A stretch of 64,000 bases of DNA from Macrosoma leucophasiata (GCA_036365455.1 JAWQUS010000002.1:8804001-8868000); one strand, 5' to 3'; positions 33,401 to 44,557 are shown, numbered from the stretch's first letter. Translations and numbers: made by a program. Notes: generated by a model from the letters alone, not told the origin.

Positions 33401-36400
33401 TCGGTCGCTTTTCAGCTTCCGTGGTCCCGGGCAGACTGAGGTGACATTTGTCTGACAGAAGTTTGAAAAAATTATATGTACCTACCTCCATCGATTTCGT
33501 AAACGCCTTGCGTAGCGTTCAGGATTAACACAATAATTACTTATGGTATCTTGAGGTCTTGCAGACTGCTGCGGCTGGGATTTAATCTTGCTAAGTATGG
33601 GATCCCATGATGTTGATAATCGCCATCCATCTTCTCTATTGAAATTTGGGTGTTTTTTAATTTAAACCTAAGAACATATCAATAATTATACTAGATGCGG
33701 GGGCGGCTCTAGCTCGTGTAGCGCCCGTGTGCAATGACACCCTGGCGCCCCCTAGGCCTGACTCCCCTCCTGCGGCTATTACTTTAAACATTGCCGTCGT
33801 AACAAGAAAGTTTTTATATACAGGGTTATTTGTAACCAGCGCATCATTCTTTAAGGAAGGCTTTGGCTTATCAAGACTAACACTTTTTTGGACAACTTTT
33901 TCTAATTCAATATTTTTTTTACCATACAAGTAATAAGAAATAGAATTTGTAGTTCTAATACTTCTTAACTTCACGTTACGTTAACAGCTGACGTCTGTAC
34001 CTATGTAAAAATATACCTATGAAACGTAGTGCTAACAATTTATAGAAGTCCCATTTGAAACGATTTTATTTCTTACTACCTGTGCTTGCGACTTCGTCCA
34101 CGTGAGAAAAAATAGGATTGTTCAGTATCTGTCCGGACGAAGTCGTGGGCGCAGCTAGTATAAAAGTAGCCTAAGTTACTCCTTATTACATCAGCTAACT
34201 GCCAGTAAAAGTCCCGACAAAATCGGAGACACTCAAATTCTATTTATTTGTATGTAGGTATGTATGTATGTATGGTTAGTAAGTTACTCCTTATCACATC
34301 AGCTATCTGCCAGTGAAAGTCCCGTCAAAATCGGTCCAGCCGTTCCCAAGATTAGCCCCGCCAAACAGACAGACAGACAGACAAAATATTGTAAAAAATG
34401 TTGTTTTGATATATGTACCGTGTATACTATATGCATTTAGTAAAAAGCGGTTTTAATATTACAAACATACACTCCAATTTTATTTATTTCTATAGATTTA
34501 TTATGGAAGGTAATGTATTATACAACATACTCGTATGATCTAAAAAATCTGTTAAAATTTTAAGCGTCTTCTCGCTACCGTTATTATTATCGAGCAAAAA
34601 TATACGAAAAAAAAAACACGTTTATTGTATGCCCCCTTGGACCTCTTAACATTTTCATTTTCTTATTTTTAGTAATTATTTTTTTCTTTATAGCGGTATC
34701 AGAAATACATAATTTGCGAAAATGTTAGATTTCTAGCTGTCACTATTTATGAGATACAGGTGACGATTGACAGACAGACGGACGGATAGACAGACAGACA
34801 GCGGAGGATTAGTAATCCGTAGGGTCCGTTTTTACCTTTTAGGTACAAAACCCCTAAAAGATAGAACTAAGATACAGAATAGCTTAAAAATATTCGATAT
34901 AATTCTTTAAATTGACATAACTTTTTTATTTCTGAACCGATTCACATGAAACAAACACTAAATATTAAATGAACCTTAACTTACCATAATATATTAGTGA
35001 AAACCGCAAATCGAATAAGCCGTTTCTGATATTAGCGTGTACAAACACACAGACAAACAGACATTTTTCCGAGATAAAAGTACCCAGTGTTGTGCGCCAA
35101 AGGTTAAAGTATAATCATACCATACCATAGTTTCATTGTAATCGGACCGGTAGTTTTTCTGTGATGCTTGAACAAACAGACAGACAGACAAAATTTTTTC
35201 TAATCACATATTTGTGTTCGGTATCGATCTAGTAACATCCCCTGGTATTTATTTTTTCAATATTTTTAATGTACAGAATTTACACTTCTACAGTTTTATT
35301 ATAAGTATAGATTATGTGATGTACTGCGTTTAGGCAAAAGTCAGAACAAAAGTTGTTAGTCTTAACGTACCTAACTCACCTTTGACGATTTATGCGTTAG
35401 ATATATTTAACCCTGTATAAATAATCATCCGTGATCACCTGAGATGGCGGCGCTCGTGTGCATTGCACACTTTGTACTATAGGTTAAGCGGCCCCTGACT
35501 ACATGTGTTGTTATTAAATAAATATACCTAATATGTTCCCGGTCGCAGTCAAACGGAAATTATTACACAAGGTGAAATTTTAGTCGTTGTTTGTCCGCGG
35601 CAGTACGTATTGCTTTCAGTACTAATGTTATCAAAAATTAAAAGTCGCGAAACCCACCACATATAATTCATCATTATACGTTTTATATTCTAATATTCAG
35701 CTATGGATTATTATTTTTTTGTTTTTTTGACAGGAGTGTAACATCGGCTGTTTTTACAAGGGAAGATAAAGTGGTATCGGGTTCCGATGATCGTTCAGTC
35801 AAGGTAATTTATGATTCTGTGATGCTGAATGGATTAAAATTGTCTTTGTATTCAATAAAGAAAACCCTCAAGCCGCCAGAAAAATATGTTGTTCGTGGAC
35901 ACTATATGGTCCATTTGCTGCTTCAGGGATTAATAAGACTTGAAATCACAATTTTGAAGTGTAAATGTAACAGGAATAATATTTGTTCCATGGAACTTAG
36001 AAATGTTTCTTGTTCTTAATTGCTTCAGATATAAATAAATAAAAAGAAAAATAATAACAACTGTCTTACAAAAGCCACACATTTATTACTCATGAAAAAG
36101 TGGAAAACTACAAAAAATATATGTTTATATTTTTTTTTTATTTAGAGTTCAGATTTTTGTACCACTATTAATTTTTTTTGGCAGGTTTGGGACGTCCGCA
36201 ACATGCGTTCAGCGTTGGCGACCATCCGGTCGGATTCGTCAGTGAACCGCGTGGGCGTGAGTAGCGGCGGCCTCATCGCCATACCGCACGACAACCGCCA
36301 AGTGCGGCTGTTTGACCTGCAGGGACAACGCCTCGCCAGGTTGCCCCGATCTAGTCGACAGGTGAATAAATTGACCTTTGCTTAATAATAAATCCGAAGC

Positions 36401-37225
36401 ACGGAAACGCGCATTTCAATTTGCTACTAGCGGTCACCCATCACACACCCGACCGCGCCCGTATCGCTTAACCGAGTTGATCGCTTCTGATCTACACCAG
36501 CCATGCGCGCTTCAAAAGTATGTAAGAAGAAAATGACGAATGTAGAAGAAGCACGGGAGGTGTGTCAGGGCCGAGATATCTAGCGCTCCACACTCTTTGC
36601 CTACATTGTAAGGGACTTAGCGTGAAGATCATGTATCTTCATAGATAGATATTCCAGTAATTGAACGATAAGTTCAATAAAATGGTAGTGTTTATCGCTA
36701 TTGAACCCAAATTAAATGCTAATGCACGGCCTGTTAATTTTTAGCGCAGCTGCAAAAAATCTTTCAGGCTTCAGGGCTTAGTGACGTTATTAACTCTACA
36801 GGTATTAGAACTTCGACGACAGACCTCTTACATGTAGCCACCATTGCGTCATAGATCCGCCGCTAAACGATACATACTTAATTATATCTGCGCTATCGTG
36901 TTCCGGTTAGATATATTACCATCTAACCGGAACAAGATAATGCTAAACACTACCATTTAGCGGCTGATAGATTAGGTAATGCGGTGGTGCATACGCCCTC
37001 GAGATCCTATACTAAAACTCGACCACCAGTAAGATAATTATTATTCACTCGTTTGGTCTAAATACGGCATTACACAAATGAGAAATGTATCACTTGCAGG
37101 GTCATCGTCGCATGGTGACGTCAGTGTCGTGGGCCGAGGACATATCGTCGAATATAAACTTCTTCAGTTGCGGCTTCGACCGTCGGATTCTCGGGTGGTC
37201 CATCCAACCGTCTAAGGAAAACTGA
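24415..37225 (+). CDS. Wdr37: WD repeat-containing protein 37, spliced
   Basis: Nine exons join in phase to 466 aa: 24415-24592, 24749-24865, 26198-26389, 26887-27059, 30426-30654, 31171-31309, 35734-35803, 36185-36361, 37100-37225 (TGA). The N-terminus has [20 protein letters not shown] followed by a short coiled-coil-like stretch. WD40 blades follow ([83 protein letters not shown]), ending with LPHDNRQ-type and [18 protein letters not shown] motifs characteristic of WDR37. Length is close to the vertebrate protein (just under 500 aa). In vertebrates WDR37 partners the phosphofurin sorting proteins PACS1 and PACS2; that role here is inferred. All introns are GT-AG except the one after 30654, which begins GCAAGT. 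Introns carry a LINE, SINEs, MITEs and a TTAA element. Confidence 0.93.
25234..25435 (+). repeat. Dispersed repeat (CTAGCGGCCCGCC family, WDR37 intron)
   Basis: It begins AACTAACGGCCCGCCCCGGC and ends with AAACAAACAAAC ... CTTTATAATATTAGTATAGA, matching 50889-51090 closely. Confidence 0.7.
25600..25765. repeat. (TATG)n tract and CCTAACGGGGTAGGCAGAG repeat
   Basis: Six TATG units are followed by CTTCACGCCAGGTCCCTAAC and GGCAGAGAGTGTAGAGCGCC. The same block occurs at 36560-36650, 45450-45515 and 61485-61550 (the last two in reverse complement), so it is a shared retroelement end. Confidence 0.6.
26445..26822. mobile_element. Small TIR element in WDR37 intron 3
   Basis: TTTAGGGTTCTGTAGCC at the left and AAACAGAACCCTATA at the right are inverted. 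A GTCTGTCCGTCTGTCTGG run near the left end is typical of a common lepidopteran non-autonomous family. A diverged end occurs near 54180-54275. Confidence 0.5.
27201..27429. mobile_element. 229-bp hAT-like MITE
   Basis: TAGGGTTGCCAGG and CCTAGCAACCCTA termini, with flanks TCCGTAGG (27193-27200) and TCTGTAGG (27430-27437) matching at 7 of 8. The interior repeats GTCCGG several times in both orientations. Confidence 0.8.
27480..27521. repeat. 18-bp arm hairpin
   Basis: Arms 27480-27497 and 27504-27521 pair at 17 of 18 positions around a 6-base loop, built on GACGTGTCTGTACACG. Located in WDR37 intron 4 just after the hAT MITE. Confidence 0.8.
27672..29190 (+). mobile_element. Jockey-like LINE, 5' truncated and broken
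   Basis: An open stretch (27682-28503) encodes a reverse transcriptase core: [44 protein letters not shown] and the catalytic FADDLKLF. Beyond the stop the reading continues in other frames ([37 protein letters not shown]). It ends in an AATAAATAAATAAA tail near 29190. Endonuclease and gag-like parts are absent. It lies in WDR37 intron 4, sense to the gene. Frameshifts make it inactive. Confidence 0.88.
29419..30019 (-). mobile_element. LINE 3' fragment, antisense, with (TAA)n tail
   Basis: The minus strand reads [20 protein letters not shown] and [20 protein letters not shown] before a stop at 29730. This is the usual C-terminus of a CR1/L2-like polyprotein. The 3' end is a TAA/ATA repeat at 29420-29443. 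The element is cut on its 5' side by a SINE that begins at 30020. Confidence 0.78.
30020..30295 (+). mobile_element. SINE-like element (family S)
   Basis: Near-full-length copy (GGTGGTAGAGCTCCAGTGAC ... CACTTCCATAACATAAAA) with a small deletion after TTGGTCTTTGTGGGC. Its start joins the antisense LINE fragment directly. It lies 130 bases before WDR37 exon 5. Confidence 0.85.
30876..31094. mobile_element. Stem-loop MITE (family A)
   Basis: It begins TACAGTACTCAACAATTAAT and GCACATCGAGCCTGCGAA; the core GGTATTGGTCAAAACTTGAT is intact. It occupies much of the GC-AG intron of WDR37 between 30655 and 31170. Confidence 0.85.
31419..33000 (+). mobile_element. TTAA-flanked DNA transposon with transposase C-terminal ORF
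   Basis: The element is bounded by GGGGGGGGTAAG and CTTACCCCCCCC and flanked by TTAA on both sides (31415-31418, 33001-33004). An ORF at 31871-32386 (171 aa) contains [36 protein letters not shown] and [20 protein letters not shown]. This resembles the C-terminus of transposases seen in insect TTAA elements (Kolobok-like or mutator-like family; assignment from memory). A coding-like reading in another frame just upstream ([20 protein letters not shown]) points to a frameshift. The catalytic N-terminal part is absent, so the copy cannot move itself. Located in WDR37 intron 6. Confidence 0.8.
33050..33312 (+). mobile_element. SINE-like element (family S), diverged
   Basis: It begins ACTGGTGGTAGAGCTCCAAT and ends TTTGCAATTTTCATTACATA, with about 10 bases lost near CACATTAGGCCTGCATTTTG. 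More mutated than most copies, so older. Confidence 0.8.
33330..33480. repeat. Retroelement end fragment
   Basis: AAAATCAACCCGACGTTTCG and TTCCGTGGTCCCGGGCAGAC are motifs of a LINE/Penelope-type end common in Lepidoptera. No ORF remains. Confidence 0.45.
33697..35506. mobile_element. Possible hAT-like element with GGGGCGGCT ends
   Basis: GCGGGGGCGGCTCTAGC with CGCCCGTGTGCAATG at the left answers GCGCTCGTGTGCATTG and GGTTAAGCGGCCCCTGA at the right. The ends are only roughly inverted and no target duplication was found. Inside are a GCAGCTAGT-family repeat (34100-34480) and GACAGACAGACA tracts (34370-34384, 34774-34800). Confidence 0.4.
34100..34480 (-). repeat. Dispersed repeat with GACAGACAGACA run
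   Basis: The minus-strand reading matches 63465-63690: GACTTCGTCC, TAAGGAGTAACTTAGGCTAC, AGATAGCTGATGTGATAAGG, GTCTGTCTGTCTGT and a terminal TTTTTACTAAATGCATAT. The unit around TTACTCCTTATCACATCAGC is partly duplicated here. Confidence 0.65.
36392..36515 (-). mobile_element. 5S rRNA-derived SINE, head fragment
   Basis: The minus strand has GGTTAAGCGATACGGGCGCG and GATGGGTGACCGCTAGTAGC. It starts 30 bases after WDR37 exon 8. A CTTTGCCTACATTGTAAGGG block of the shared retroelement end follows at 36560-36650. Confidence 0.7.
36679..36800 (+). mobile_element. SINE-like fragment (family S), old
   Basis: AATGGTAGTGTTTATCGCTA and AATGCACGGCCTGTTAATTT match the middle of family S with many changes. 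Confidence 0.5.
36904..37031 (-). mobile_element. SINE-like fragment (family S)
   Basis: It reads ATCTAACCGGAACAAGATAA ... CACTACCATTTAGCGG ... TCGACCACCAGTAAG, the 5' half of the element in reverse. It lies 70 bases before the last WDR37 exon. Confidence 0.7.
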
Positions 37226-37297
37226 GTCACCTTTAAACGTCTCGTAGATACATTCTAATGGCATACTTATTGTAGCAGTGCTTCTTTGGTGATGGAA

Positions 37298-37303
37298 AAT
37301 AAA
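37298..37303 (+). terminator. Poly(A) signal of WDR37
   Basis: AATAAA lies 73 bases after the WDR37 stop codon, the first such hexamer downstream. No other polyadenylation evidence is visible. Confidence 0.55.
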
Positions 37304-37327
37304 ATATTTTTCTGGTAATTAACATTG

Positions 37328-37855
37328 TACAGTATCCAACAAGAATTAATGAACAGCGACCTTGGGAAGGAGACTTCGGCTTGTTTCGGGTTTGTAGAGC
37401 GTTATCTCTTTTGCACTTTACCTATGTGACGTTTGTCGACCATTTTAAATAAATAATATAAATAAATAATTGTTTATTTGTAAAATAAGTACAAAGAATT
37501 ACAAAATATGCTAGTATCTACTTAAAATGTAACAAAGTTTCAAATTAACATTGCCTGAACTGGGTAAAACCTGTGTTTCAGGCTGGATAGAGCTACAACA
37601 ATATATAATATAAAGTTACAAATAATAATCGAAACACATAATTTTATGAATTATACACCTTAAAGGAGAACAAATAAAGAGAGTTTTCTAAGATTTTAAT
37701 CAAGTTTTGAGAAATACCGGACTATCACTGCTTAGTTGCTTACGTAGACAGTGTGTAGCAGAGATAACTTAGTTCGAAAGTCGAAATTAGCAAATTCCCT
37801 CTATCTTAGGCTCGATGTGCAGTGTTTCTTGCTGGGTACTATTAGCTCTTTTATA
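37328..37855. mobile_element. Stem-loop MITE (family A) split by an AT-rich insertion
   Basis: Left part to about 37446 (GTGACGTTTGTCGACCATTT) and right part from about 37690 (AATCAAGTTTTGAGAAATAC). The insert starts AAATAAATAATATAAATAAA and looks like the 3' end of a LINE in reverse orientation. The MITE begins about 25 bases after the WDR37 poly(A) signal. Confidence 0.7.
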
Positions 37856-38689
37856 GTCAGGTAGAAATTTCTCTATCACCGCACCTTGAATCTATGAGAT
37901 GTTTCATGTCTTATCATAATAAACAGGGATTTAATTCGAAGTTTACGCAGTTTACACGATTCTGTAAAATGGAAATAAGGAATACATTTTATTCACGTTG
38001 CCGGATGACATTTTCATGTTATTCTAAACTAAGCTGTTCCAATTGTGTTCACCAGTCTCTGATTTTACCTATATCTGTATTCACGAAACATATACTTAAC
38101 GCAATGTACATACTCAGATTTTTTTTCAAAAAGTAGGCAATGAGATTTTAATACCTTATCCGAAACAAACTAAACTATCATTTGAATAAATTGTTTCTGA
38201 CCCAAAGATACACCAGAAAGCGGTGAAAACATCAATAAATAAAATTTCCCAAGGTCCATAGATGCAAAAGTGTACCTGTACTTTTAATTCTTGTGCAAGA
38301 AAATTATGAATAGTTCTCCTAGTCATGGATTTTAGCGCCAAACTTCGTAACTATCAACCAGTATCTACTATTCGTCGTTTGGTCTAAGAAATTTATATCA
38401 TTAATTGGTAGTAGTTTTGATGTAGAAGTTAGTTTAATGTTATGGATATGACTTGAACTTGTGCAAAAGTTATATCTTTACACAGATGAGATTGAACAAT
38501 GGACACTAGTCCTCGCTCGTATAAATTAAACCGAAATTACCAAAATTCTATTATACATAGTTATATAGTCTCTTTTGCGTTGACATATTCGAGCGACATA
38601 TAAAGATTTAAAGAAATATGGAATCTTTCACCTACTTTTTCTTGTCTCTAACCGTCAGAGACTTAATATCTGCTACTGGCTTAAAAGTG

Positions 38690-39003
38690 TTTAATTGCCT
38701 CAGTAGTCTAGTGGTAGCAAGCTACTGGTACGCTGGAGTCCTCCGTTCGATCCCGGGTCTGCGGCAACCACAGATAAAGGTGTAAAATCCTATATCTCTG
38801 GTTCTATGGGGATTTCTCCATTTTCTGGTAGTTTCTCAGTACCTCAAAGTTTGGCAATGTGCCCGGAGATGTCAACAGCCTCACTACCTGTAACATGAGC
38901 CGAAACATGACGAGCGTCAAAGTTTGCATGTATGCTTGAATGCATGCATTTACCTCTGCCTACCCCTTCGGGGAATACAGGCTTTAAGTTACGTCTATGT
39001 TAT
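38690..39003 (+). mobile_element. tRNA-derived SINE
   Basis: GCCTCAGTAGTCTAGTGGTA (A box) and CCGTTCGATCCCGGGTCTGC (B box) are followed by a body with AAAATCCTATATCTCTGGTT and a CCTCTGCCTACCCCTTCGGG end that ties it to the shared retroelement end. The same family occurs at 52294. Confidence 0.75.
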
Positions 39004-39069
39004 TTAACGCTATTATGAAAATATCGTTCATTGGTAAAAGATTTATCCAGAGTATTATTAATTGGGGCG

Positions 39070-39296
39070 ATTGCTATAGACACGAACACAATGACCAGAG
39101 GTCAAAATGCAGATACGCTGCCACTCCTGAGGCATTAGGTGTTATGCCTTTGTGTCGTGTGTAAATTACAGAGCCGTACATTACCACCTGTCCGGAACAC
39201 GATAGTGCTGAACACTACCATTTAGCGGCAAGTATATTAGGTAATGCGGTGGTGCCTACGCCCGCGAGCTCCGTCACTGGAGCTCTACCACCAGTA
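39070..39296 (-). mobile_element. SINE-like element (family S), tail missing
   Basis: It runs from CTATAGACACGAACACAATG to GCTCTACCACCAGTAAAA. The 3' tail of the element is lost. Confidence 0.8.
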
Positions 39297-39841
39297 AAAA
39301 AATCTCCACCAAATTCAAATGTTGCTCATGGACGAAATAAAACTGGTAGATACAAAATCAATCAATCACAAAATTGATTTATAAATGTTTCCTATCGCAC
39401 ATTTAATATTTAAAATATTTTATAACAAATTGCACTTAACCATAAATAAAATATTCATTCTCTGTGTTCGCTTATCTGTTCGAATAAGTTTTAACATTTC
39501 TCATGAAGCACAAACTGGAAAATTATTGTTATGTAAGGTAATTTAAGTATATGTTTGGCTTTTAAAGTTTATTAATGTTTAAGATTTGTTTGTTCAACGA
39601 ATGATTATCATAATTTAAGTTATATGATATAGAATTGGAATTGGTGATGTGTATTCATATAAGATAAATAATTTGGGCCAAATCGTTTTGGGATCGCTAT
39701 AACAATGAGATGTGATGTTGTTTAAGTGAAAATATTATTAATGTGTTTTGTGTAGTATAAGGGTGTTGAATTCGATTATTGTTTAACAACTATGGATTTT
39801 TTTCTCAAACTTATGTATTAGTGGTCGTCACGTGCACTGTT

Positions 39842-40025
39842 AGGCCGGCCATAGACGGACCGCATCTTGCGGTCGACACCGACTGCAAGATGCGGTCGCC
39901 GCACGGCGATCTGCAGTTTCCATACTAAATTCCGCCATACACACTGTAGCAGTCACACGGACCGCCCGAGCAGTTCAAGAGCGGTCGGATCAGTCGCTCT
40001 GCGGTCGAGTTTCGCCGTTAGACTT
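39842..40025. repeat. GC-rich inverted-repeat segment
   Basis: GACCGCATCTTGCGGTCG and CGACTGCAAGATGCGGTC (39857-39898) form a hairpin. More GCGGTC/GACCGC motifs follow to 40010. It stands out sharply from the AT-rich surroundings and is probably a MITE end. Confidence 0.6.
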
Positions 40026-40659
40026 TCAACGGCTAATTTGAAAGGTAGATGCTCTTGATTCTAACATTACAATGCTAAATAGATTGAATATTTTGGTTTT
40101 GTTGAAAATAACATGAACCATTATTTTCAGTAAGAACATAGTTTTCAAAACTGCCATTACAGCAGACCAATCTAAACAACTTGTGAATGTACTAAGCACG
40201 CTATACGCTTAGGTCAGCATTAATAGGCACAGCCGTAGTCTAAATCAATCATGTTTTGATCAATGTTCTGTAAACTCAGCCAAACAACAGCGAGGCGACA
40301 TTCATTGGTACAAATCAAAAGCTGGGCGGTAAAATATGACATAATAATATTTTTTACGAGCCGAATGAACTCCACGACCGAGATTGCTTTCAGTTTGTTT
40401 TATTCTAAACATATTACCGCAGCAATTCTACTGTAAATCGTACAAGACATTAACAATTTTTTTTTCAAAATTCCTCTTAATTATTTCTGTTATTGTGAAA
40501 ATATTTTTACAATATCCTCGACGTATTTATACCAAAAAGCAATCTTGTTTCTCGATAAATGGAACTTTATGCTACAGACCAAAACTATTTTGAAGAATAA
40601 CTTGTACTAAAGTACATAAATACAATTTTTGCAGCCATTGAATTTAAAATTAAGAGCAC

Positions 40660-40730
40660 CTTCACACTAGAGTTTGTCAAGCGTTCGATGAACGTATGCA
40701 TAGGCTAGTGTGAAGGACCCAGAGGTCTTG
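40660..40730. repeat. Short hairpin element
   Basis: CACCTTCACACTAG and CTAGTGTGAAGG lie about 40 bases apart in inverted orientation. Confidence 0.65.
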
Positions 40731-41567
40731 TTCCAGACCATTCAAAGACTTTTGTTGACATATATATTTATTGTTATGTTATATCTCATTAATAAGAAGA
40801 TTGTTTTTCGGCGTTGGTAAAATTTATGTATCCTGTAGTTATGAATATTATGGCTTCCATATAATAATATATTGACATATCTCTAGGTATACCAGTGAAT
40901 ATTAGCGGTTTCTTGTAGGTACTTTAATATAATTTTTGCAATTAATTTGGGCGGCCGACGCTTAAAATAAATGTACATGTACAGTGTCTGTGCCCTATCC
41001 ATAGTCCTATGACTTACGGAAATGATGAAGCGGCCGCGCCCGCCTATCTGTTAACACACATTAAACATCATTACCACATCCAAACGTCGACCGCGATCGT
41101 GATTTGCATAGACTTGTATGTACCATCGAAGAAGTTTCCGGTGATACAAAACCATTGCAAATTACACTTTATCTTCACACATATAAGGTACCGACGTGAT
41201 CTACCGGGCAGTTATTTGATGGTACATTGTCATGTACCATATTTACTTATTAATATACTACTAGTCTAAAGTATGTTGATTTAAAACCAAAGATCGACGT
41301 GTTGAATATACATAATATAATATATCCATTTGAGGTAATGATTTGTTCAACAATATAACCACACCATCCATCGGTGTGTTATAATTGAGGATTAACCTTT
41401 CTTTTGTGATGAAAGTAGTAAACAAGCTTCATGGATGCTGTTAGTGGCAACTGCGGCTTAAAGGCATTTATTTAAAAACTATCTCAAAGCAAATGTATTG
41501 GCACCTCTCGAGTTCCAACAAACTACTGGTAGGTATACCAATGACGGTCCTTCCGATAGAAACACAA

Positions 41568-41880
41568 TGGACAAGTTCCATGTTGGGTTCGCATCTTGTA
41601 CACTATATAAAAAGATAGAAAAAATTGTAAAATCATGGAAAAATACTCAAAAATAAATTTGAATCGTTTTTTTGTATGTTTTTTGTAAATATATACTTTT
41701 TTATGTATGACAACAATATGTTACCATATTGTATACTACTATAACATTCTTGTTTTTTAAACAAACTTACGATAGTTAATTGAAGGCATAATAAACGATT
41801 TCAAAAGCTGAAAATTATTGAGTATTTTATGCTTATCTCAATATAATGTACAAGGCGCAGGCCCAAGCTCCATATAATTT
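41568..41880. repeat. Two-copy dispersed repeat (copy 2)
   Basis: Matches 16565-16835. It opens GACAAGTTCCATGTTGG and CATCTTGTACACTATAT and closes ATAATGTACAAGGCGCAGGC, giving a partial terminal inverted repeat. Confidence 0.65.
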
Positions 41881-43093
41881 TGGAACGTCTCCTTTATTAT
41901 TTTCTTAAACTGAGCCCCTTAAACCTAACTTTAGTACCGTCCTATGACTAAGGACGAGATTCACTTGCTACGCCTAAGCAATGTATAATATCAATAAAGA
42001 TCAACATGCAACTTTTTAATAGTATCTTAATGTTATATTTTTTCTAATTCATTCTTGGGTTGTGTCAATATTACAATGAGAGATCTCTCAGAATTGTCGA
42101 ATTGTGTTGTGATGTACTTACTGGATTCCCCCCCTGTTTATCGGCAGAGATCTTAGTGCTGACCTTCACCCGGGAAGAAACGAATTACCGGGTCTCTAAG
42201 GTACCTCCCGGTACCATGAAGCTTAAGTACCTAAAGATGGAGCCAACATTAGGAACAACAGCTTGAGTCAAATACCTACAACATTTGTGGTCGGATCTCT
42301 GTTTCTGTGGTATTTTACCTCGCTTAAAATAGGTACCTATTCAGAGTGTTGTTTCCATAATTATCTATGGCCTGTACCAATCTTCTATAGCATATTATTA
42401 TTATTCGAGTACATAGTGATGTTTTGCTGTTGCGTAAACTCGGGTAGCAGACTACATAAACATTGGGTTGAACCATGGTTGAACGCGTATTTTTAACAAG
42501 ATGGGTATGTCGTGTGTCCAATTAATAAGCAGCTCACTTGTTTTAAATACAAGTTGAAGTCGACGTTATATTTGTTTTGAGTACTTGACGTTGTCGTTTA
42601 ATTCAAATGCAAACTATTTATATCAATGTATAGTTTATTCGATTTCAATGGGAAACTAAATGTAACTGAACACTGTTATATTATTACTGTAATTATCGTA
42701 TTGATGATCATCGATTCTTATGTAAATGATCTGAATATTTTTGTTATGCCGATAAATGGTACGAAATATATATAAATGGTATATGAAAATTTTGTGTTTT
42801 TTTAGAAAGTCTTAAGTAAAAGTGATGTATGATGATGTTGCATTTACGAGTACAGTGTTACTTGACCCCAGTGTTCACGAATATAAGTTTGGAGGTCAGT
42901 CTCCTTTTTTGGTTCTATCAGGGAACTCGCTGCTTGACCACCTTAAGCGGTGGCAATAAATGTTATGTTTCATTGATTTTGTTAGACCATTTTTTTATAT
43001 AATGGGAATCCTAGGTATTTGTGTTTGCTTTTCTCGGCGTCCGTGACTAAAAATTAAAAGTTAAGAAACTCTGGTCTTTTTTTAGTGTATCTA

Positions 43094-44392
43094 ACGGCCG
43101 AATACTCAAACGTCTCTCAAATCCCTCAATCAGCTGAAGGTCCCCTATATTTAAGCATCTATCAAATTTAAATGGTATGCTCAAACGTCACTCACACTAT
43201 TTGAGAGCCTGATTATCTAAGCAGACGTCAAATGTTTACATTATGGCAACATCCTCTCGAAAAAGTATGTTCTCAATTACAAATCAGTTCAACTTTAACA
43301 TTCGGTTCGTTACACGCAGCGTCTTTTGAATAATTATTATGTTTTTTAATGAATATTTCACTTTAAATTCAGCAGGTGACTCAAAATATTTTTGAAATCA
43401 ATTTGTTTAATTATTTTATAGATAACTTCATTGATAAAAGACTAAAATGTTTGTTTGTGAAATTAAGTTCCGTTTTTGTGTAATGGCATTTGACGACTTC
43501 GAAGACGTCACAAGCGCGGGTTTTTTAAACGTGTCAAACATAGGTACATTGTAAGTTGGAAGTTAAATCCAAAGCAGTGAACTTTAAGATTGTAGTCGTA
43601 TTTTTGTGAAATATGGAAGAGAAAACTTTCACTGGTGATAGAGCTCCGTCACGGAGGTCGCGGGCGTAGACACCACCGCATTACCATAATTACTTGCCGC
43701 TAAATAGTAGTGTTCAGCAGTTTAGCACTATCGTGTTTCGGTCAGGTGGTAATGTACGGCCCTGTAATTTCCGCCACAGAGGCATAACAACTTAGGCCTC
43801 AGGAGTGGTAACGCATCTGCATTTTGACCATGGTCTTTTTGTAAGTGTCTATAGGCTGGAGTCATCACATAACATCAATGTGAACTGCATGCTTGTTTGC
43901 CACTTCCATAACATAAAAAAAATGCATGCAAGGTTTGGTAAGCTTGTTTTTGACATGCCAATAACGTAATAAATCTATCTCTTTACTACCTATAATATCA
44001 TTGGATATCAATTTATTTTGTTAAACTTTCCAACATTTCTCGACTCACAGAAGGTCTTTCGTGATCCGAAAGGAAAAATGACGACGATAAAGAATTGTAT
44101 AAAACTCGAATAGAAAATTTCACTATATTTAAGAGTCCTCACGATCACTCTTACATTTTGGAGCTACTCAAATAGGTTTGACAGATGATTTGACACTAGG
44201 ATAGCGTTGAGTTGCGTTTGAGCATACGATTTTTTAATTGAGTAGAGTTTTGAGTGACACTTATTTGAGTGGGTCTCAATTAATAGGAGATGTTTAAAAT
44301 TAGCGTTTGTGTATACGAAAATCGAGTTTAAGAGCTGCTCAAACGTTTAAGAAGCCGTTAAATATTTGAGGGACGTTTCAGTATTCGGCCGT
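43094..44392. mobile_element. TIR element with ACGGCCGAATACT ends, interrupted by a SINE
   Basis: ACGGCCGAATACTCAAACGT at the left and GACGTTTCAGTATTCGGCCGT-like sequence at the right are inverted. Similarity continues inward (CTCAAACG, GAGCATACG, TTGACG blocks), so it is a long foldback element. No ORF. It is about 1 kb without the SINE at 43630-43920. Confidence 0.75.
43630..43920 (+). mobile_element. SINE-like element (family S)
   Basis: ACTGGTGATAGAGCTCCGTC to CACTTCCATAACATAAAA, with a short duplication near TTCAGCAGTTTAGCAC. Inserted into the 43094-44392 element. Confidence 0.85.
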
Positions 44393-44433
44393 AACACTCA
44401 AAGAACTGCATACAGACCAGAGTTTCCTTCTCG

Positions 44434-44557
44434 ACGTTGATCTCCCGATAGCGCATATTCTTTGAGTGATAGATACTATCACTCAAAGAATATGCGCTGA
44501 GTGTTAGAGAGTGTTAGATACACTCAAAGAATATGCGCTATCGGGAGATCAACGTCG
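44434..44557. repeat. Long hairpin with 37-bp arms
   Basis: CGACGTTGATCTCCCGATAG...CTTTGAGTG (44434-44470) is repeated in reverse complement at 44521-44557. A third CACTCAAAGAATATGCGCT copy lies inside the loop. It lies just outside the TIR element and shares its CACTCAAAG motif. Confidence 0.8.

Noticed and set aside
33657..33974. 105-codon minus-strand ORF
   Set aside because: It covers a probable hAT-like terminus and AT-rich interior; no known domain, no splice evidence.
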